Shown here piece after piece: positions 7,283-20,993 of a DNA stretch of 38,172 nt (position 1 is the first letter of the stretch; every line of letters begins with the position of its first letter). The translations under genes were made by a program, and so were the position numbers. This DNA is from Rickettsia endosymbiont of Ixodes persulcatus. GTDB taxonomy: Bacteria > Pseudomonadota > Alphaproteobacteria > Rickettsiales > Rickettsiaceae. The DNA lies in NCBI GenBank assembly GCA_027293795.1, contig JAPYLE010000237.1:1-38172 (forward strand), read 5' to 3'. The notes under the pieces are model-generated. The model was not told the origin of the DNA and ran no database searches. It saw nothing but the letters and a program-made list of their open reading frames with translations.

Positions 7283-8774
7283 CCTTGATGAATTTTTCAA
7301 GTAGTCTAACACCGTACCCCACTGCTCCCTTAGGACCAAGCGATGAAGCTTTATTACTATTTGCAACGCCTGCTATATCTAAATGAGCCCAATCTACTCC
7401 ATCTTTAATGAAACGTTTAATGAAATGTGCAGCCGTGCAGCTTCCGGCAGTTCCCGGTACGTTACCGATATTTGCCATGTCGGCTATGTCGGAGCTAATC
7501 ATTGCATCGTACTCATCATGAAGTGGCATTCTCCAAAGTTTTTCATTAACTTCTTCCCCCGCTTTTATTAATTTACTCGCTAACTCATCATTATTGGAAA
7601 AACAACCGGCATATGTACTACCAAGTGCTACGGTTATTGCTCCTGTTAGGGTTGCAACGTCAATCACACATTTAGGCTTAAATTTTTCTTGTGCATACCA
7701 CACAGCATCAGCAAGTACTAAACGCCCTTCTGCATCGGTATTTAAAACTTCTGCAGTTTGCCCTGACATGGTAGTTACCACGTCCCCTGGACGCTGTGCG
7801 TTACCGGACGGCATATTTTCTACAAGCCCTACAACACCGACTATATTTACAGGTAATTTTTGACCGGCAACTGCAATCATGCTACCCACAATTGCTGCAG
7901 AACCTCCCATATCGTATCTCATTAAATGCATATTACTTGACGGTTTTAAGGAAATACCGCCTGTATCAAAAATCACCCCCTTACCGACCAAAGCAATAGT
8001 AGGAGCATCTTTACTACCGCCTTTATATTCCATAACCACTAACTTTGACTCGTTTTGCGAACCTTGTCCCACACCAAGTAATGCTCCCATACCAAGATTT
8101 TTCATCTCACGTTCACCGATAACGTCAACATCTACTCCTAGCGGTTCAAGTATATCAACTATTCTTTCGGCATAGACTTGCGGAGTTTTAATATTTGACG
8201 GTTCATTACTTATATCTCTTGTAAAAAATACTGCCTCAGCAATTAATTTTTTGACTTCAAATAATTTTGCTGCTTCAGTATTATTATCGGTAAAAATTTC
8301 AATTGATTCTACTGCAAACTTTTCTGCTTCTTTTAAGGTAGTTCTATATTTATCAAATCTGTAAGAAGCAAGAAATGCACCGCTAACAACTAAAGACGCA
8401 AATGTTTGAGATGTAAATCTGCTTATTCTATTTATAATTTTTAAGCTGATAGTAGAAATTTTAGCACTAGTTGCATGCTGTAAGATTTTACCGCCTAACT
8501 CTTCGATTTTTGCTTCAGTTAACTTTTCTTCATCCCCAAGCCCTGCTATTATCAAATATTTAATCTCGCCTGATTTAATGACGGACGAAATAACCTTGAT
8601 CTGTCCATATTTACCGGTAAATTGTAATTTATCTGCAATAGTTTTAGAAATTAATCCATGATGTTGTTGATTAAGTGCTATTAAATTACTATCAAGTTTT
8701 AACTGTTCATCAATAAAAACTACTAAACCTTGATTGTTAAACGATTCTTCATTGGTTAAATTTACATTAAGCAT
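7269..8774 (-). CDS. pepA: Leucyl aminopeptidase (M17 family)
   Basis: A 501-residue M17 cytosolic aminopeptidase. The N-terminal half is the macro-like domain; the catalytic half has the metal-binding and active-site segments GKGVIFDTGGISLKP (Lys and Asp ligands), RYDMGGSAAI and the family signature NTDAEGRLVLADAV, followed by the VIDVATLTGAITVALG helix. These enzymes form hexamers, bind two divalent metal ions and release N-terminal Leu and other residues; in Rickettsia they would recycle peptides. Length is normal. The C-terminus (LEKFIKEYTR) lies in the arm of a palindromic element. The start ATG at 8774 follows aggaat. Strand and spacing suggest its own transcript. Confidence 0.96.
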   Translation of the reverse strand: MLNVNLTNEESFNNQGLVVFIDEQLKLDSNLIALNQQHHGLISKTIADKLQFTGKYGQIKVISSVIKSGEIKYLIIAGLGDEEKLTEAKIEELGGKILQHATSAKISTISLKIINRISRFTSQTFASLVVSGAFLASYRFDKYRTTLKEAEKFAVESIEIFTDNNTEAAKLFEVKKLIAEAVFFTRDISNEPSNIKTPQVYAERIVDILEPLGVDVDVIGEREMKNLGMGALLGVGQGSQNESKLVVMEYKGGSKDAPTIALVGKGVIFDTGGISLKPSSNMHLMRYDMGGSAAIVGSMIAVAGQKLPVNIVGVVGLVENMPSGNAQRPGDVVTTMSGQTAEVLNTDAEGRLVLADAVWYAQEKFKPKCVIDVATLTGAITVALGSTYAGCFSNNDELASKLIKAGEEVNEKLWRMPLHDEYDAMISSDIADMANIGNVPGTAGSCTAAHFIKRFIKDGVDWAHLDIAGVANSNKASSLGPKGAVGYGVRLLEKFIKEYTR

Positions 8775-9067
8775 AACTATTCCTTATATTAACTTATTTA
8801 TACTCAAATGATTTCAAGAATTTAATTTTATTTTGAGAGATGAGCACCCACAGCCTATACTGAATAGGTGAGGATGCGAATCCTTGATAAAATGTAAAGA
8901 GCAATTCTTGAAAGCAGAAGAGTATGCTTAGCGATAATTCTATTTATCTTGATAAAACTTTGCAAGTATTATAATTGATTTAAAACAAAATCTTATTAGA
9001 TACTAGTTGACAAATGTTAACGTTTTTTATATTTTTGTTGACAAATTAGTTAAATTTAAGTAACCAT
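8775..9067. other. 293-base divergent spacer with a palindromic element and promoter-like repeats
   Basis: Between pepA (minus) and the unknown gene at 9068 (plus), so it should hold both promoters. Bases 8810-8922 form an imperfect palindrome (arms atttcaagaattt and aattcttgaaag) with a core containing cccacagcctatactgaata. At 9006-9014 and 9037-9045 the nine bases gttgacaaa are directly repeated. Confidence 0.65.
9007..9033 (+). promoter_or_regulatory. Candidate promoter for the gene at 9068
   Basis: Consensus TTGACA at 9007-9012 and TATATT at 9028-9033 with a short 15-base spacer. A second consensus TTGACA occurs at 9038-9043, inside a 9-base direct repeat at 31-base spacing, so the site could also be an operator for a regulator binding the repeats. 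Confidence 0.4.
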
Positions 9068-10054
9068 ATGCCAATACATGACATCACTTCTTACTTAATT
9101 AAACAGAAGTATATAATGATTAAAACATCATGTGAGTTAAACTGTGATATGGATAAGGTTTATAGTCTCACGCCTCACCCGATACGATATACTTGCCTTA
9201 GCTATTTAAAGCTATTATCTCTACCTATATCACTAGCATTTTATGTAACAAAGCTTTGCTTTACAGCTAATCCGGTATGGACATGGATCGGGGGTAATAT
9301 TTTGTATAAGAAGATGGATCAAGCAATAGCTAAAAAAATATTACATGGCTTACCTGATGCAATAGAAACAGATCAAAATATACCTAAAATTGTCGAGTAT
9401 GTATTTAAAAACTATGAAGAAAATCCTACATTAGCACCTCTTATTGAACCTACATTTATACAAAAATTTTTAGCAAAGGCCGATCAATATATTCCTATTT
9501 TTTCTAAAATAATAAAATTTTGGAATGCAGGAGGAATTAACTATTCCGATGAAATACAAACAAAACGGGAATTAATTGACGTTATTTATAAACAAATTGT
9601 TTCCAAAGCTTATGAAGTAGGTAAAAAAGGAGGAAAACTTGAAATAACGGACGTGAAAGCCCTTTTCCCAAAGATAAATTTTGAAGCAAAAGTCAACGCT
9701 GAATCAGAAAATCTTCAAATAGATAAGGTAGAAGTAAGTAATAGACCTATTTCTAGTGATCAAAAATATGAAGAAGTTAATACTAACCCATTAATGAACT
9801 TAATAATGCTTAAAGTTTTACATGATGGCGTTTGTCAGGAAGTACAAAAAGTCTATATTGAAAATTATCTAGCAGAATACCAGATATGTAATCATCAAGA
9901 AATACTTAAAAACGCTTATATTGAGGATTATTTAGCAAGATTACAATTATATGGTAATTATAATTACGATAATAATACGTATATCTCAGAACAACCCGTC
10001 CTTTATTTAGGTCAAAACTATGAGCATTTAACAGCACCGATCTCTTGTTATTAG
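9068..10054 (+). CDS. Unknown 328-residue protein with internal repeats
   Basis: I do not recognise the family. Residues about 40-80 (CLSYLKLLSLPISLAFYVTK and following) are hydrophobic and may form one membrane segment or hairpin; the remainder is mixed alpha-helical, with charged linkers near residues 190-240. Near the C-terminus two similar helices occur: YIENYLAEYQICNHQEI and YIEDYLARLQLYGNYN, about 24 residues apart, followed by a Tyr/Asn-rich tail. No signal peptide. An alternative start at 9116 (MIKTSCELN) lies at a TATAAT-like sequence. It stands alone between repeat-rich spacers, divergent from pepA. It may be an effector or a lineage-specific membrane-associated protein, but nothing here proves a role. 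Confidence 0.75.
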   Translation: MPIHDITSYLIKQKYIMIKTSCELNCDMDKVYSLTPHPIRYTCLSYLKLLSLPISLAFYVTKLCFTANPVWTWIGGNILYKKMDQAIAKKILHGLPDAIETDQNIPKIVEYVFKNYEENPTLAPLIEPTFIQKFLAKADQYIPIFSKIIKFWNAGGINYSDEIQTKRELIDVIYKQIVSKAYEVGKKGGKLEITDVKALFPKINFEAKVNAESENLQIDKVEVSNRPISSDQKYEEVNTNPLMNLIMLKVLHDGVCQEVQKVYIENYLAEYQICNHQEILKNAYIEDYLARLQLYGNYNYDNNTYISEQPVLYLGQNYEHLTAPISCY

Positions 10055-10165
10055 CTTTAAATATAAAATACTTTTGTAAATTTGCTATTAGCGATGGCTT
10101 TGTTGCATGAATCAATTTTGGCATTACCTAAAAAGAATTGCTTGGGGGATAACCTAATGCTTCGA

Positions 10166-10301
10166 TGTCACCCCCGCGTACGCGGGGATCCAGTAAAACA
10201 TATAAAAAATTTATTTTTGATATGTTTATTTTATCAAATATGTAATTTTTGTACCAATATTAAGATTACTTTTTCTGGATTCCCGCCATTACTGGAATGA
10301 T
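10166..10301. repeat. Rickettsial palindromic element
   Basis: Left tip tgtcacccccgcgtacgcgg (10166-10185) then ggatccag, right tip ctggattcccgccattactg (10275-10294) then gaatga; ends are complementary over the outer bases. Same family as 3516-3634, with an AT-rich middle of about 80 bases. Confidence 0.75.
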
Positions 10302-10378
10302 AATAAGGTCTTTTTAAGAGTTGTGTAAAACAAAACCACCTTTTTTAAGGCGGTGCCTCAATTTTTAGTTATCATACA

Positions 10379-10465
10379 GCGACTTGTGAGCTAGATCCAG
10401 CTTAAAATATTAAAATCATTATATTAAAAGTTGTTTAATGGATTCCTGCTTCCGCAGGAATAACA
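10379..10465. repeat. Palindromic element with cgacttgtgagctagatc tip
   Basis: Left module gcgacttgtgagctagatcc (10379-10398) is nearly identical to 34596-34612 in the hflK-hflC spacer. The right tip is the hairpin attcctgc/gcaggaat at 10442-10460. This copy has lost the leading tgtcatccc part. Confidence 0.65.
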
Positions 10466-10487
10466 TACTAAACGTTCGTAACATCTA

Positions 10488-10510
10488 GGATAAGATTAAA
10501 GATCTTATCC
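10488..10510. terminator. Hairpin after rpoC
   Basis: A perfect 9-bp stem (ggataagat / atcttatcc) with a 5-base loop, starting 15 bases past the rpoC stop on the minus strand. There is no U-run on the minus-strand side, so it is a weak candidate for an intrinsic terminator but a good 3'-end hairpin. Confidence 0.45.
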
Positions 10511-10524
10511 TTTGTTGTCAGCAT

Positions 10525-14655
<4,131 letters not shown>

Positions 14656-14679
14656 TTAAAAATTACTTGCTCTCTAAAA

Positions 14680-14781
14680 TGTCATACCGTGGTCAAGCCA
14701 CGGTATCCAAAAACACAACTTACGATACTAATAATTTTAGTATTTTTAACTGGATCCCGCGATCAAGTCGCCGGGATGACA
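14680..14781. repeat. Palindromic element in the rpoB-rpoC spacer
   Basis: Left tip tgtcataccgtggtcaagcc (14680-14699) then acggtatcca, right tip ctggatcccgcgatcaagtc (14752-14771) then gccgggatgaca. The outer ends pair, and each tip is itself a small hairpin. A third, degenerate tip follows at 14805-14830. The element would be transcribed as part of the rpoBC message. Confidence 0.8.
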
Positions 14782-14834
14782 ATAAAAAGAATCAATCCAC
14801 ACATCAAAGCCGGCTTGACCATGGGATAACACAT

Positions 14835-17800
14835 TTAACTCGAAGTCACTTCAAGCTTTACGTTAAGACATAAAGATCTAAACTCTTTTATCATAACGTT
14901 AAATGACTCAGGAATACCTGATTCAAAATTATTTTCACCGCGTACTATAGAATCATAAATTTTGATCCTACCGTTTACGTCATCTGACTTAACTGTTAAC
15001 ATTTCCTGTAACGTATAAGCAGCACCATAAGCTTGTAGAGCCCAGCATTCCATTTCCCCAAAACGCTGTCCGCCAAAATGAGATTTACCTCCAAGCGGTT
15101 GCTGCGTTACTAAACTATAAGGTCCTATAGAACGAGAGTGAATTTTATTATCGACTAAATGATGCAATTTCAGCAAATATTTCTGTCCGACAGTTACTAG
15201 ACGATCAAAATATTCACCGGTTCTACCGTCAATTAATTTTACTTGTCCTGAAGGATCTTGACCGGCAAGCTTTAGCATATCTTTAACATCTTGAACTTTT
15301 GCTCCGTCAAATACAGGAGTAGCAAAATGTACGCCTTTACTTACTGTCTTACAGAAAGAGATAATCTCTTCTTCTGATCTTTCAAGTACAGAATTAATAT
15401 TTTCTCCGTACAGCTCAATTAAGAATTTCTTAATTTGCTCAATACCGATCTTTTTATTTTGATATTCCTTTACTAAGGTAGATATTTTTTTTGCTAAATT
15501 TATTGACGCCCACCCAAGATGCGTCTCTAAAATCTGCCCTATATTCATACGAGACGGAAGACCAAGCGGATTAAGAACAATATCCACCACTGTTCCATCT
15601 TCTAAAAACGGCATATCCTCTTCAGGTACGATACGTGAAATAACACCTTTATTTCCGTGTCTTCCTGCCATCTTATCACCGGGTTGTAATTTATGCTTAG
15701 TTGCAATAAATACTTTTACTACTTTCAAAGCTCCCTGAGGTAAATCATCACCGCTTTGCAATTTCTCTACCTTAGTAGCAAATCTTTTATCAAGAGCCTC
15801 TTTTGTCTCATCATAATGAGTCTTTATCTGCTCTATTTCATTCATTACATTTGCATCTTCCACGGTAAGCTGCCAAAATTGCCCTTTAGATAAGCCTTTT
15901 AGCATTTCAGTAGTAATAGTTTGCCCTGCTTTTACTTGCTTAGGACCGTTAATAATCACCTGCCCTACTGAAAGCTTTTTAAGCCAACTAAATACAAAAT
16001 GCTCAATAATTTCTAACTCATCGTCTCTGTCTTTTGCTAATTTTTCAATTTGTTGTTTTTCAATAGCAATAGCACGCTGATCTTTTTCCACACCTCTACG
16101 AGAAAATACCCTTACTTCTACTACGGTTCCGCTAACTCCGGAAGGTACGTGCAGCGATGAATCTTTTACGTCAAAGGCTTTTTCTCCGAAAATAGCACGT
16201 AATAATTTTTCTTCAGGTGTAATAGGCGACTCACTTTTCGGTGTTACTTTTCCGACTAAAATATCACCGGCTTTTACTTCTGCACCTACATAAATTATTC
16301 CGACTTCATCAAGGTGACGTAATGCTTCTTCACTTACATTAGGTATATCACGAGTAATTTCTTCAGGACCAAGACGTGTATCTCTGGCTATTACTTCAAA
16401 CTCTTCAATATGAATAGATGTAAACACATCCTCTTTTACTATACGTTCAGATATTAAAATTGAATCTTCAAAATTATAACCGTTCCAAGGTAAGAAAGCC
16501 ACAAGTACGTTTCTACCTAGAGCAATTTCACCGTTATCCGTACTAGGACCGTCAGCTATAATATCGTTTTTCTTAACGTAATGACCGACTTTAACTAAAG
16601 GCTTTTGATTAATACAAGTATTATGATTGGATTTTTGGAATTTTAGTAAATTGTAAATATCAACCGAAGGAGAACCGTCAGCTTTTTGTTCTAGAGTTCT
16701 AATTACGATTCTATTTGAATCTACCTGCTCAACAATACCGTCATGTAATGCAAGTACCGATGCTCCGGAATCTTTAGCTACCACCCCTTCAACTCCGGTA
16801 CCTACAAAAGGTGCATCAGTTTTAATTAAAGGAACAGCTTGTCTTTGCATGTTTGAACCCATCAAAGCACGATTAGCATCATCATTTTCCAGGAAAGGTA
16901 TAAGAGAAGCTGCAACCGATACTACCTGCATAGGAGTCACATCAATGAAATCCACCTCATGCGGTTCTACCATTACAAAATTTCCTCCCTCAACACGACA
17001 ATTAATAAACTCTCCTTGTAGCACTCCGTCTTTATCAACTTTAGAGTTTGCTTGTCCAATTTTGTATTTACCTTCTTCAATGGCAGAAAGATATACCACT
17101 TCATCAGTTACACGCCCATCTTTAACTCTTCTATACGGACTCTCTATAAAGCCGTGTTTATTTATTCTGGCATAGGTAGCCATAGAGTTAATTAACCCGA
17201 TATTCTGACCTTCAGGTGTTTCAATAGGACAAATACGACCATAATGAGTCGGATGTACATCACGCACCTCAAAACCTGCTCGATCTCGACTAAGACCTCC
17301 AGGACCGAGTGCCGATAACCTTCTTTTATGAGTTATTTCCGATAATGGATTTGTTTGATCCATAAACTGTGATAATTGCGAAGTACTAAAAAATTCTTTT
17401 ACTACTGAAACTAAAATTTTAGAATTTACTAAATCATGAGGCATTACAGTATCAACATCACCTGCCGACATCCTTTCAATTACGGATTTTTCCATTCGAA
17501 CTAAACCTATTCTAAATTGATTTTCTATCAATTCACCTACCGATCTAACCCTTCTATTACCTAAATGATCAATATCGTCTATGATACCTTTACCGTCTTT
17601 AAGCTCTACTAAAACTCTTACGATATTTTTAATATCATCAATTGTTAAAACTGTAACTTCTTCAGCAATATTCAGATCTAACCTAGAATTCATTTTTATT
17701 CGCCCGACTTCTGAAAGATCATATCTTTCCGCATCAAAAAATAAATTATAAAATAGGCTTTCGGCTGCTTCAATATTAGCAGGTTCGCCTGGTCTTAAAA

Positions 17801-18956
17801 CTCTGAAAATGTCACATAATGCTGCCTCACGAGCCTGGTTTTTATCGGCAAATAAGGTATTTCTTATATACGGACCGGATTGAGGATTGATCACTAATAC
17901 GTTAACATTTTTAATTTTAAGATCATTAATAACATTTAGCATATCAGCAGTAATCACTTCACCGATTTTTGCTAATATTTCATCACTTACAGGATCTCTT
18001 AAATCTTCAGATAGATATTTGCCGATTAAAGTTTCATGAGCTACTAAAATATTATTAAGCCCTTCTCCAAAATATTTTTTAGCTAAACGAGGGGTAATTT
18101 TTTGTCCTGCTTTCAGTAAAACATTACCGGTATCTGCATCTACTAAATCACTTGTTAAACGATGAGCAGTAATATGCCCGAGCATAAATTTAACCGCCCA
18201 ACCTTTATTTTTAACAAGCTTATAAGTTACTGAATTATAATAAAATTTTATAATTTCTTCAGTACTCATGCCTATAGCTCTAAGCAAAGTAGTAGCATAA
18301 AGCTTTCTTTTTCTATCAATTCTAAAATAAATAACATCCTTAGCGTCAAACTCTAAATCAAGCCAAGACCCTCTATATGGAATAACGCGAGCAGAATATA
18401 AAAGCTTTCCGGAAGAGTGGACTTTTCCTTCATCATGATAAAAGAATACACCTGGTGAGCGATGCATTTGTGATACAACTACTCTTTCCGTACCATTGAT
18501 AATAAAAGTACCGTTTTTAGTCATTAATGGGATATCACCCATATATACTGCTTGCTCTTTAATCCCTTTAATTTCTCTAGTACCGGTATCCTCATCTATG
18601 TCCCAAATACTTAATCTTAAAGTTACTTTAAGAGGAGCAGCATAATTTAAACTTCTTTGAATGCACTCTTCTACATCATATTTTGGAGTATCAAACTCAT
18701 ATTTTACAAATTCTAAGTTAGCAATATTAGAAGAATCTGAAATAGGAAAAATTGAGTTTAATATAGATTGTAAACCCTTATTTTTTCTTTCAGAATCTTT
18801 AATATTTAACTGTAGAAAGTTTTTTTCATATGAATTTTTTTGAATTTCAATCAAATTCGGTATATCTGCTACTAAATTTATGTGACCGAAATTTTTTCTT
18901 ATTCTTCTATTATGTGACAAGGGTTGTGCTTCTATATTATCCCTTAATGAAACCAT
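14835..18956 (-). CDS. rpoB: DNA-directed RNA polymerase subunit beta
   Basis: A 1,373-residue beta subunit. Recognisable parts: N-terminal RIRKNFG and [15 protein letters not shown], the RTEKG-like [15 protein letters not shown] segment, the rifampicin-binding cluster ([20 protein letters not shown] followed by [17 protein letters not shown]), [17 protein letters not shown], the catalytic-region [17 protein letters not shown], and the C-terminal [20 protein letters not shown]. Residues at the classical rifampicin-resistance sites (Gln, Asp, His, Ser of the cluster) are wild type. The ATG at 18956 is preceded by ggag at good spacing. The 792-base spacer upstream, towards rplL, is unusually long and full of repeats. 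Confidence 0.99.
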   Translation of the reverse strand: MVSLRDNIEAQPLSHNRRIRKNFGHINLVADIPNLIEIQKNSYEKNFLQLNIKDSERKNKGLQSILNSIFPISDSSNIANLEFVKYEFDTPKYDVEECIQRSLNYAAPLKVTLRLSIWDIDEDTGTREIKGIKEQAVYMGDIPLMTKNGTFIINGTERVVVSQMHRSPGVFFYHDEGKVHSSGKLLYSARVIPYRGSWLDLEFDAKDVIYFRIDRKRKLYATTLLRAIGMSTEEIIKFYYNSVTYKLVKNKGWAVKFMLGHITAHRLTSDLVDADTGNVLLKAGQKITPRLAKKYFGEGLNNILVAHETLIGKYLSEDLRDPVSDEILAKIGEVITADMLNVINDLKIKNVNVLVINPQSGPYIRNTLFADKNQAREAALCDIFRVLRPGEPANIEAAESLFYNLFFDAERYDLSEVGRIKMNSRLDLNIAEEVTVLTIDDIKNIVRVLVELKDGKGIIDDIDHLGNRRVRSVGELIENQFRIGLVRMEKSVIERMSAGDVDTVMPHDLVNSKILVSVVKEFFSTSQLSQFMDQTNPLSEITHKRRLSALGPGGLSRDRAGFEVRDVHPTHYGRICPIETPEGQNIGLINSMATYARINKHGFIESPYRRVKDGRVTDEVVYLSAIEEGKYKIGQANSKVDKDGVLQGEFINCRVEGGNFVMVEPHEVDFIDVTPMQVVSVAASLIPFLENDDANRALMGSNMQRQAVPLIKTDAPFVGTGVEGVVAKDSGASVLALHDGIVEQVDSNRIVIRTLEQKADGSPSVDIYNLLKFQKSNHNTCINQKPLVKVGHYVKKNDIIADGPSTDNGEIALGRNVLVAFLPWNGYNFEDSILISERIVKEDVFTSIHIEEFEVIARDTRLGPEEITRDIPNVSEEALRHLDEVGIIYVGAEVKAGDILVGKVTPKSESPITPEEKLLRAIFGEKAFDVKDSSLHVPSGVSGTVVEVRVFSRRGVEKDQRAIAIEKQQIEKLAKDRDDELEIIEHFVFSWLKKLSVGQVIINGPKQVKAGQTITTEMLKGLSKGQFWQLTVEDANVMNEIEQIKTHYDETKEALDKRFATKVEKLQSGDDLPQGALKVVKVFIATKHKLQPGDKMAGRHGNKGVISRIVPEEDMPFLEDGTVVDIVLNPLGLPSRMNIGQILETHLGWASINLAKKISTLVKEYQNKKIGIEQIKKFLIELYGENINSVLERSEEEIISFCKTVSKGVHFATPVFDGAKVQDVKDMLKLAGQDPSGQVKLIDGRTGEYFDRLVTVGQKYLLKLHHLVDNKIHSRSIGPYSLVTQQPLGGKSHFGGQRFGEMECWALQAYGAAYTLQEMLTVKSDDVNGRIKIYDSIVRGENNFESGIPESFNVMIKEFRSLCLNVKLEVTSS

Positions 18957-18997
18957 ATAATCTCCTGACTGATAAAATTACTGCCCGTATTGAAGTG

Positions 18998-19160
18998 ACT
19001 AGGTTCTGTATATAAAATTTAAATATTTATATTTTAAACAATAAAGTTTTTATTGGAATAGCTATCTATTTCAACAAAATACTTATAATTTGCAGTAAAA
19101 AACTAAAAATATACTGTTTTAAATTTTTTTGCATAAAGCCTAAATTAAAGAAACCTAGTA
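18998..19160 (-). mobile_element. MITE-like element, copy C (inverted)
   Basis: Ends actaggttct and gaaacctagt are inverted repeats; the reverse complement of the interior has the shared core gcaaattataagtatttt and atagctattcc seen in copies A and B. It is the most divergent of the three. TA dinucleotides flank both ends. No transposase is encoded. Confidence 0.6.
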
Positions 19161-19182
19161 AGCTTCTTATTTAGATCTTGTG

Positions 19183-19348
19183 TAGGCCCTCTGTGGACAT
19201 TTCTAAAAAGATTTAATTTTGGCTATTTTTTGCTACAAATTATAATATTTTTTTAAAATAGGAACAGCTATTCTTTCAAAAATCTTATTAATTTTCACTT
19301 AAAAATATCTAAAAATAACAAATCAATTAGAAATGTTCACAGGGCCTA
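19183..19348 (+). mobile_element. MITE-like element, copy A
   Basis: About 166 bases. Terminal inverted repeats taggccctctgtggacattt (left) and the complement of agaaatgttcacagggccta (right) match at nearly all positions. It shares a 37-base identical block (19281-19317) with copy B at 19669-19705. Both ends carry TA, as expected for IS630/Tc1/mariner-type target duplication; that link is inference. Confidence 0.7.
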
Positions 19349-19454
19349 GGAAATTTCAATAATTTAAATTTCTAGACGTATGGTACGTTAATAAAATTAT
19401 TTTAATTAATAAGATTTTTAATGTAATAACTTTATCCTATTTCAAAAAAATAAC

Positions 19455-19540
19455 TTAAATTAACTTCTTAAAATCTAAAAAGCCTTATTCAAATTTAATC
19501 ACTAAAATAAGGCTTTTTAGATTTTAAGAAGTTAATTTAA
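19455..19540. terminator. Perfect 35-bp hairpin between rplL and rpoB
   Basis: Bases 19455-19489 are the exact reverse complement of 19506-19540, with a 16-base loop. The inner stem aaaaagcctt/aaggcttttt resembles a bidirectional intrinsic terminator core. On the minus strand it lies about 210 bases after the rplL stop and 500 bases before rpoB, so it could terminate or attenuate ribosomal-protein transcription, or be a double-stranded RNA cleavage site separating the two messages. Confidence 0.65.
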
Positions 19541-19575
19541 AGCTATAAAATATTTCATCTGTGATGCAAAAAACA

Positions 19576-19737
19576 TTAGGTTCTGTAAAGGAAAATTAAT
19601 CTATATTTAATTCTTTTTGATTGCAAATTATAAGATTTTTTTGGAATAAAAACAACTACCCCGGTAAGAATCTTATTAATTTTCACTTAAAAATATCTAA
19701 AAATACAAATAATTTAACTTTTCTTTATAGAACCTAG
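19576..19737 (+). mobile_element. MITE-like element, copy B
   Basis: About 162 bases, same orientation as copy A. Termini ttaggttctgtaaaggaaaa and the complement of ttttctttatagaacctag pair well. Contains the 37-base block shared with A and a variant of its preceding gcaaattataagattttttt region. The right end lies only 12 bases from the rplL stop codon, so the element is inserted right behind rplL. Confidence 0.7.
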
Positions 19738-19748
19738 TGCAGAAATAA

Positions 19749-20120
19749 TTATTTTAATTCAACTTTTGCTCCAGCAGCTTCTAACTTACTTTTAATTTCT
19801 TCTGCTTCTGCTTTCTTTACACTCTGTTTAACTGCCTTTGGAGCTTCATCAACTAATTTCTTAGCTTCAATTAGACCAAGACCCGTAATTTCTTTTACAG
19901 CTTTAATTACTTCAACTTTCTTGTCACCTGCAGCTGTTAAAACTACTTCAAAATCTGTTTTCTCTGCAGCTGCTTCAGCGGCAGGAGCGGCTGCAGCTGC
20001 TATAGCAACAGGAGCAGCTGCGGATACACCCCATTTTTCTTCTAGCATTTTCACAAGCTCAGCTGCTTGCATTAATGTTAATAATGATAATTGTTCTTCA
20101 ATTTTAGCTAAATCTGCCAT
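19749..20120 (-). CDS. rplL: 50S ribosomal protein L7/L12
   Basis: A 123-residue stalk protein: N-terminal dimerisation domain ([20 protein letters not shown]), Ala-rich hinge (residues about 36-53) and C-terminal factor-binding domain with [19 protein letters not shown] and [15 protein letters not shown]. It recruits and stimulates EF-G and other GTPases on the ribosome. It lies 31 bases after rplJ, in the usual L10-L12 order. An element of MITE type begins 12 bases after its stop. Confidence 0.98.
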   Translation of the reverse strand: MADLAKIEEQLSLLTLMQAAELVKMLEEKWGVSAAAPVAIAAAAAPAAEAAAEKTDFEVVLTAAGDKKVEVIKAVKEITGLGLIEAKKLVDEAPKAVKQSVKKAEAEEIKSKLEAAGAKVELK

Positions 20121-20151
20121 AATTTTTTCCTTTTTACTTTTTTATATTAAG

Positions 20152-20664
20152 TTAATTTTTACTACTAGCATGTGCTTGTATTACTCTCGCCATACTCGAA
20201 GACGGGGCTTGTAAAACACCTACAACCTTAGTAGCTGGTGCTTGTAATAATCCAACAATTTTATCTCTAAGCTCATTAAGTGAAGGTAGCTTAGAAAGTT
20301 CTTTTATTGAATGTTCATCTAACACGTGATTATCGACCATTCCGCCAATAATCTTAAGATTATCATTAGCCTTAGCAAAATTAACTACTAATTTTGCCAT
20401 CTCAACCAGTTCTTTAGAATAAGCAATAGCAGTAGGACCCGCAAATAACTCAGCAATATTATTAAGCCCTGTTTGATTCGCAGCTATTTTTGCTAAAGTA
20501 TTTTTAACTACTTTAAAACCTGCTTCTTTAGATTTAAGTGATTCTCTAAGCGAACTCACTTGACTAACGGTTAACCCGTGATAATGAGTAATAATTACAG
20601 ACGGCGATTCTTTATAAATATTTACAATATCCTCTACTGCTACTGGTTTTTCTGATCTTAACAC
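20152..20664 (-). CDS. rplJ: 50S ribosomal protein L10
   Basis: A 170-residue L10, the base of the L12 stalk. N-terminal rRNA-binding domain ([43 protein letters not shown]) and C-terminal helices that hold L12 dimers ([20 protein letters not shown]). In many bacteria L10-L12 represses its own message by binding the leader; the 329-base region upstream contains several stable hairpins that could serve this. rplL follows after 31 bases. Confidence 0.98.
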   Translation of the reverse strand: MLRSEKPVAVEDIVNIYKESPSVIITHYHGLTVSQVSSLRESLKSKEAGFKVVKNTLAKIAANQTGLNNIAELFAGPTAIAYSKELVEMAKLVVNFAKANDNLKIIGGMVDNHVLDEHSIKELSKLPSLNELRDKIVGLLQAPATKVVGVLQAPSSSMARVIQAHASSKN

Positions 20665-20993
20665 TTTTTAATTCTCCTTTTATAACACAGTTTTAAATAT
20701 ATTTTTATTAATACAATCCTAAAACTATTATTTGATTATCTATTTATCAACAATAGCAAATTACATACATAATTTGCTATTGTTTTAAAAGCTGTATAAA
20801 TCAAGCTTGAAGCGGTTCTTCGCTTGATTTCAAAAATAAAATATTATTAACCTATAAATCCTTACATAAAACTAATATTGAATATAAAAGGCGGCTTCTG
20901 CCTTTCACCTTTTATATTCAATATTTTATCCAAATAGCGGCTTATTTAATAATTCGCTATTTGCGTTATTTAAATAGAAATGGTTTATAAAAA
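20665..20993 (-). promoter_or_regulatory. rplA-rplJ spacer: structured region, possible L10 leader
   Basis: The 329 bases between rplA and rplJ hold four palindromes. In the minus-strand direction: the 35-base repeat at 20933-20967; an 18-bp perfect stem 20874-20891/20908-20925 with an inner ggc..gcc; a nested stem 20798-20806/20822-20830; and a 15-bp perfect stem 20749-20763/20770-20784. The position matches the autoregulatory L10 leader of other bacteria, but some of these palindromes are dispersed repeats, so which part regulates is uncertain. Confidence 0.45.
20933..20967 (+). repeat. 35-base repeat shared with 3146-3180
   Basis: 33 of 35 bases identical to 3146-3180; it contains the inverted pair atagcg/cgctat around an AT loop. 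Its presence in two unrelated spacers marks it as a dispersed family rather than a ribosomal regulatory site. Confidence 0.75.

Larger units (their letters stand above)
10055..10524. other. 470-base repeat-rich spacer between converging genes
   Basis: No gene. It holds the gttgcatgaatca module (about 10095-10110), a block shared with 3385-3450, two palindromic elements (10166-10301 and 10379-10465), and the hairpin 10488-10510 just past the rpoC stop. Short ORFs across it are repeat translations. Confidence 0.75.
18957..19748. other. 792-base rplL-rpoB spacer with three MITE-like copies and a giant hairpin
   Basis: No gene. It contains element C (about 18998-19160, inverted orientation), element A (19183-19348), the 35-bp hairpin (19455-19540) and element B (19576-19737). 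In most bacteria rplL and rpoB are joined by a short region with an attenuator and an RNase III site. Here the transcript, if continuous, would carry long AU-rich hairpins. Confidence 0.8.

Noticed and set aside
10082-10300. A 72-residue plus-strand ORF
   Set aside because: Runs through the same repeat modules as 3423-3632 and ends within a palindromic tip.
18957-19748. A CRISPR array in the rplL-rpoB spacer
   Set aside because: The repeats are about 165 bases, in both orientations and without regular spacers; they fit MITE-like elements. No cas genes are present.
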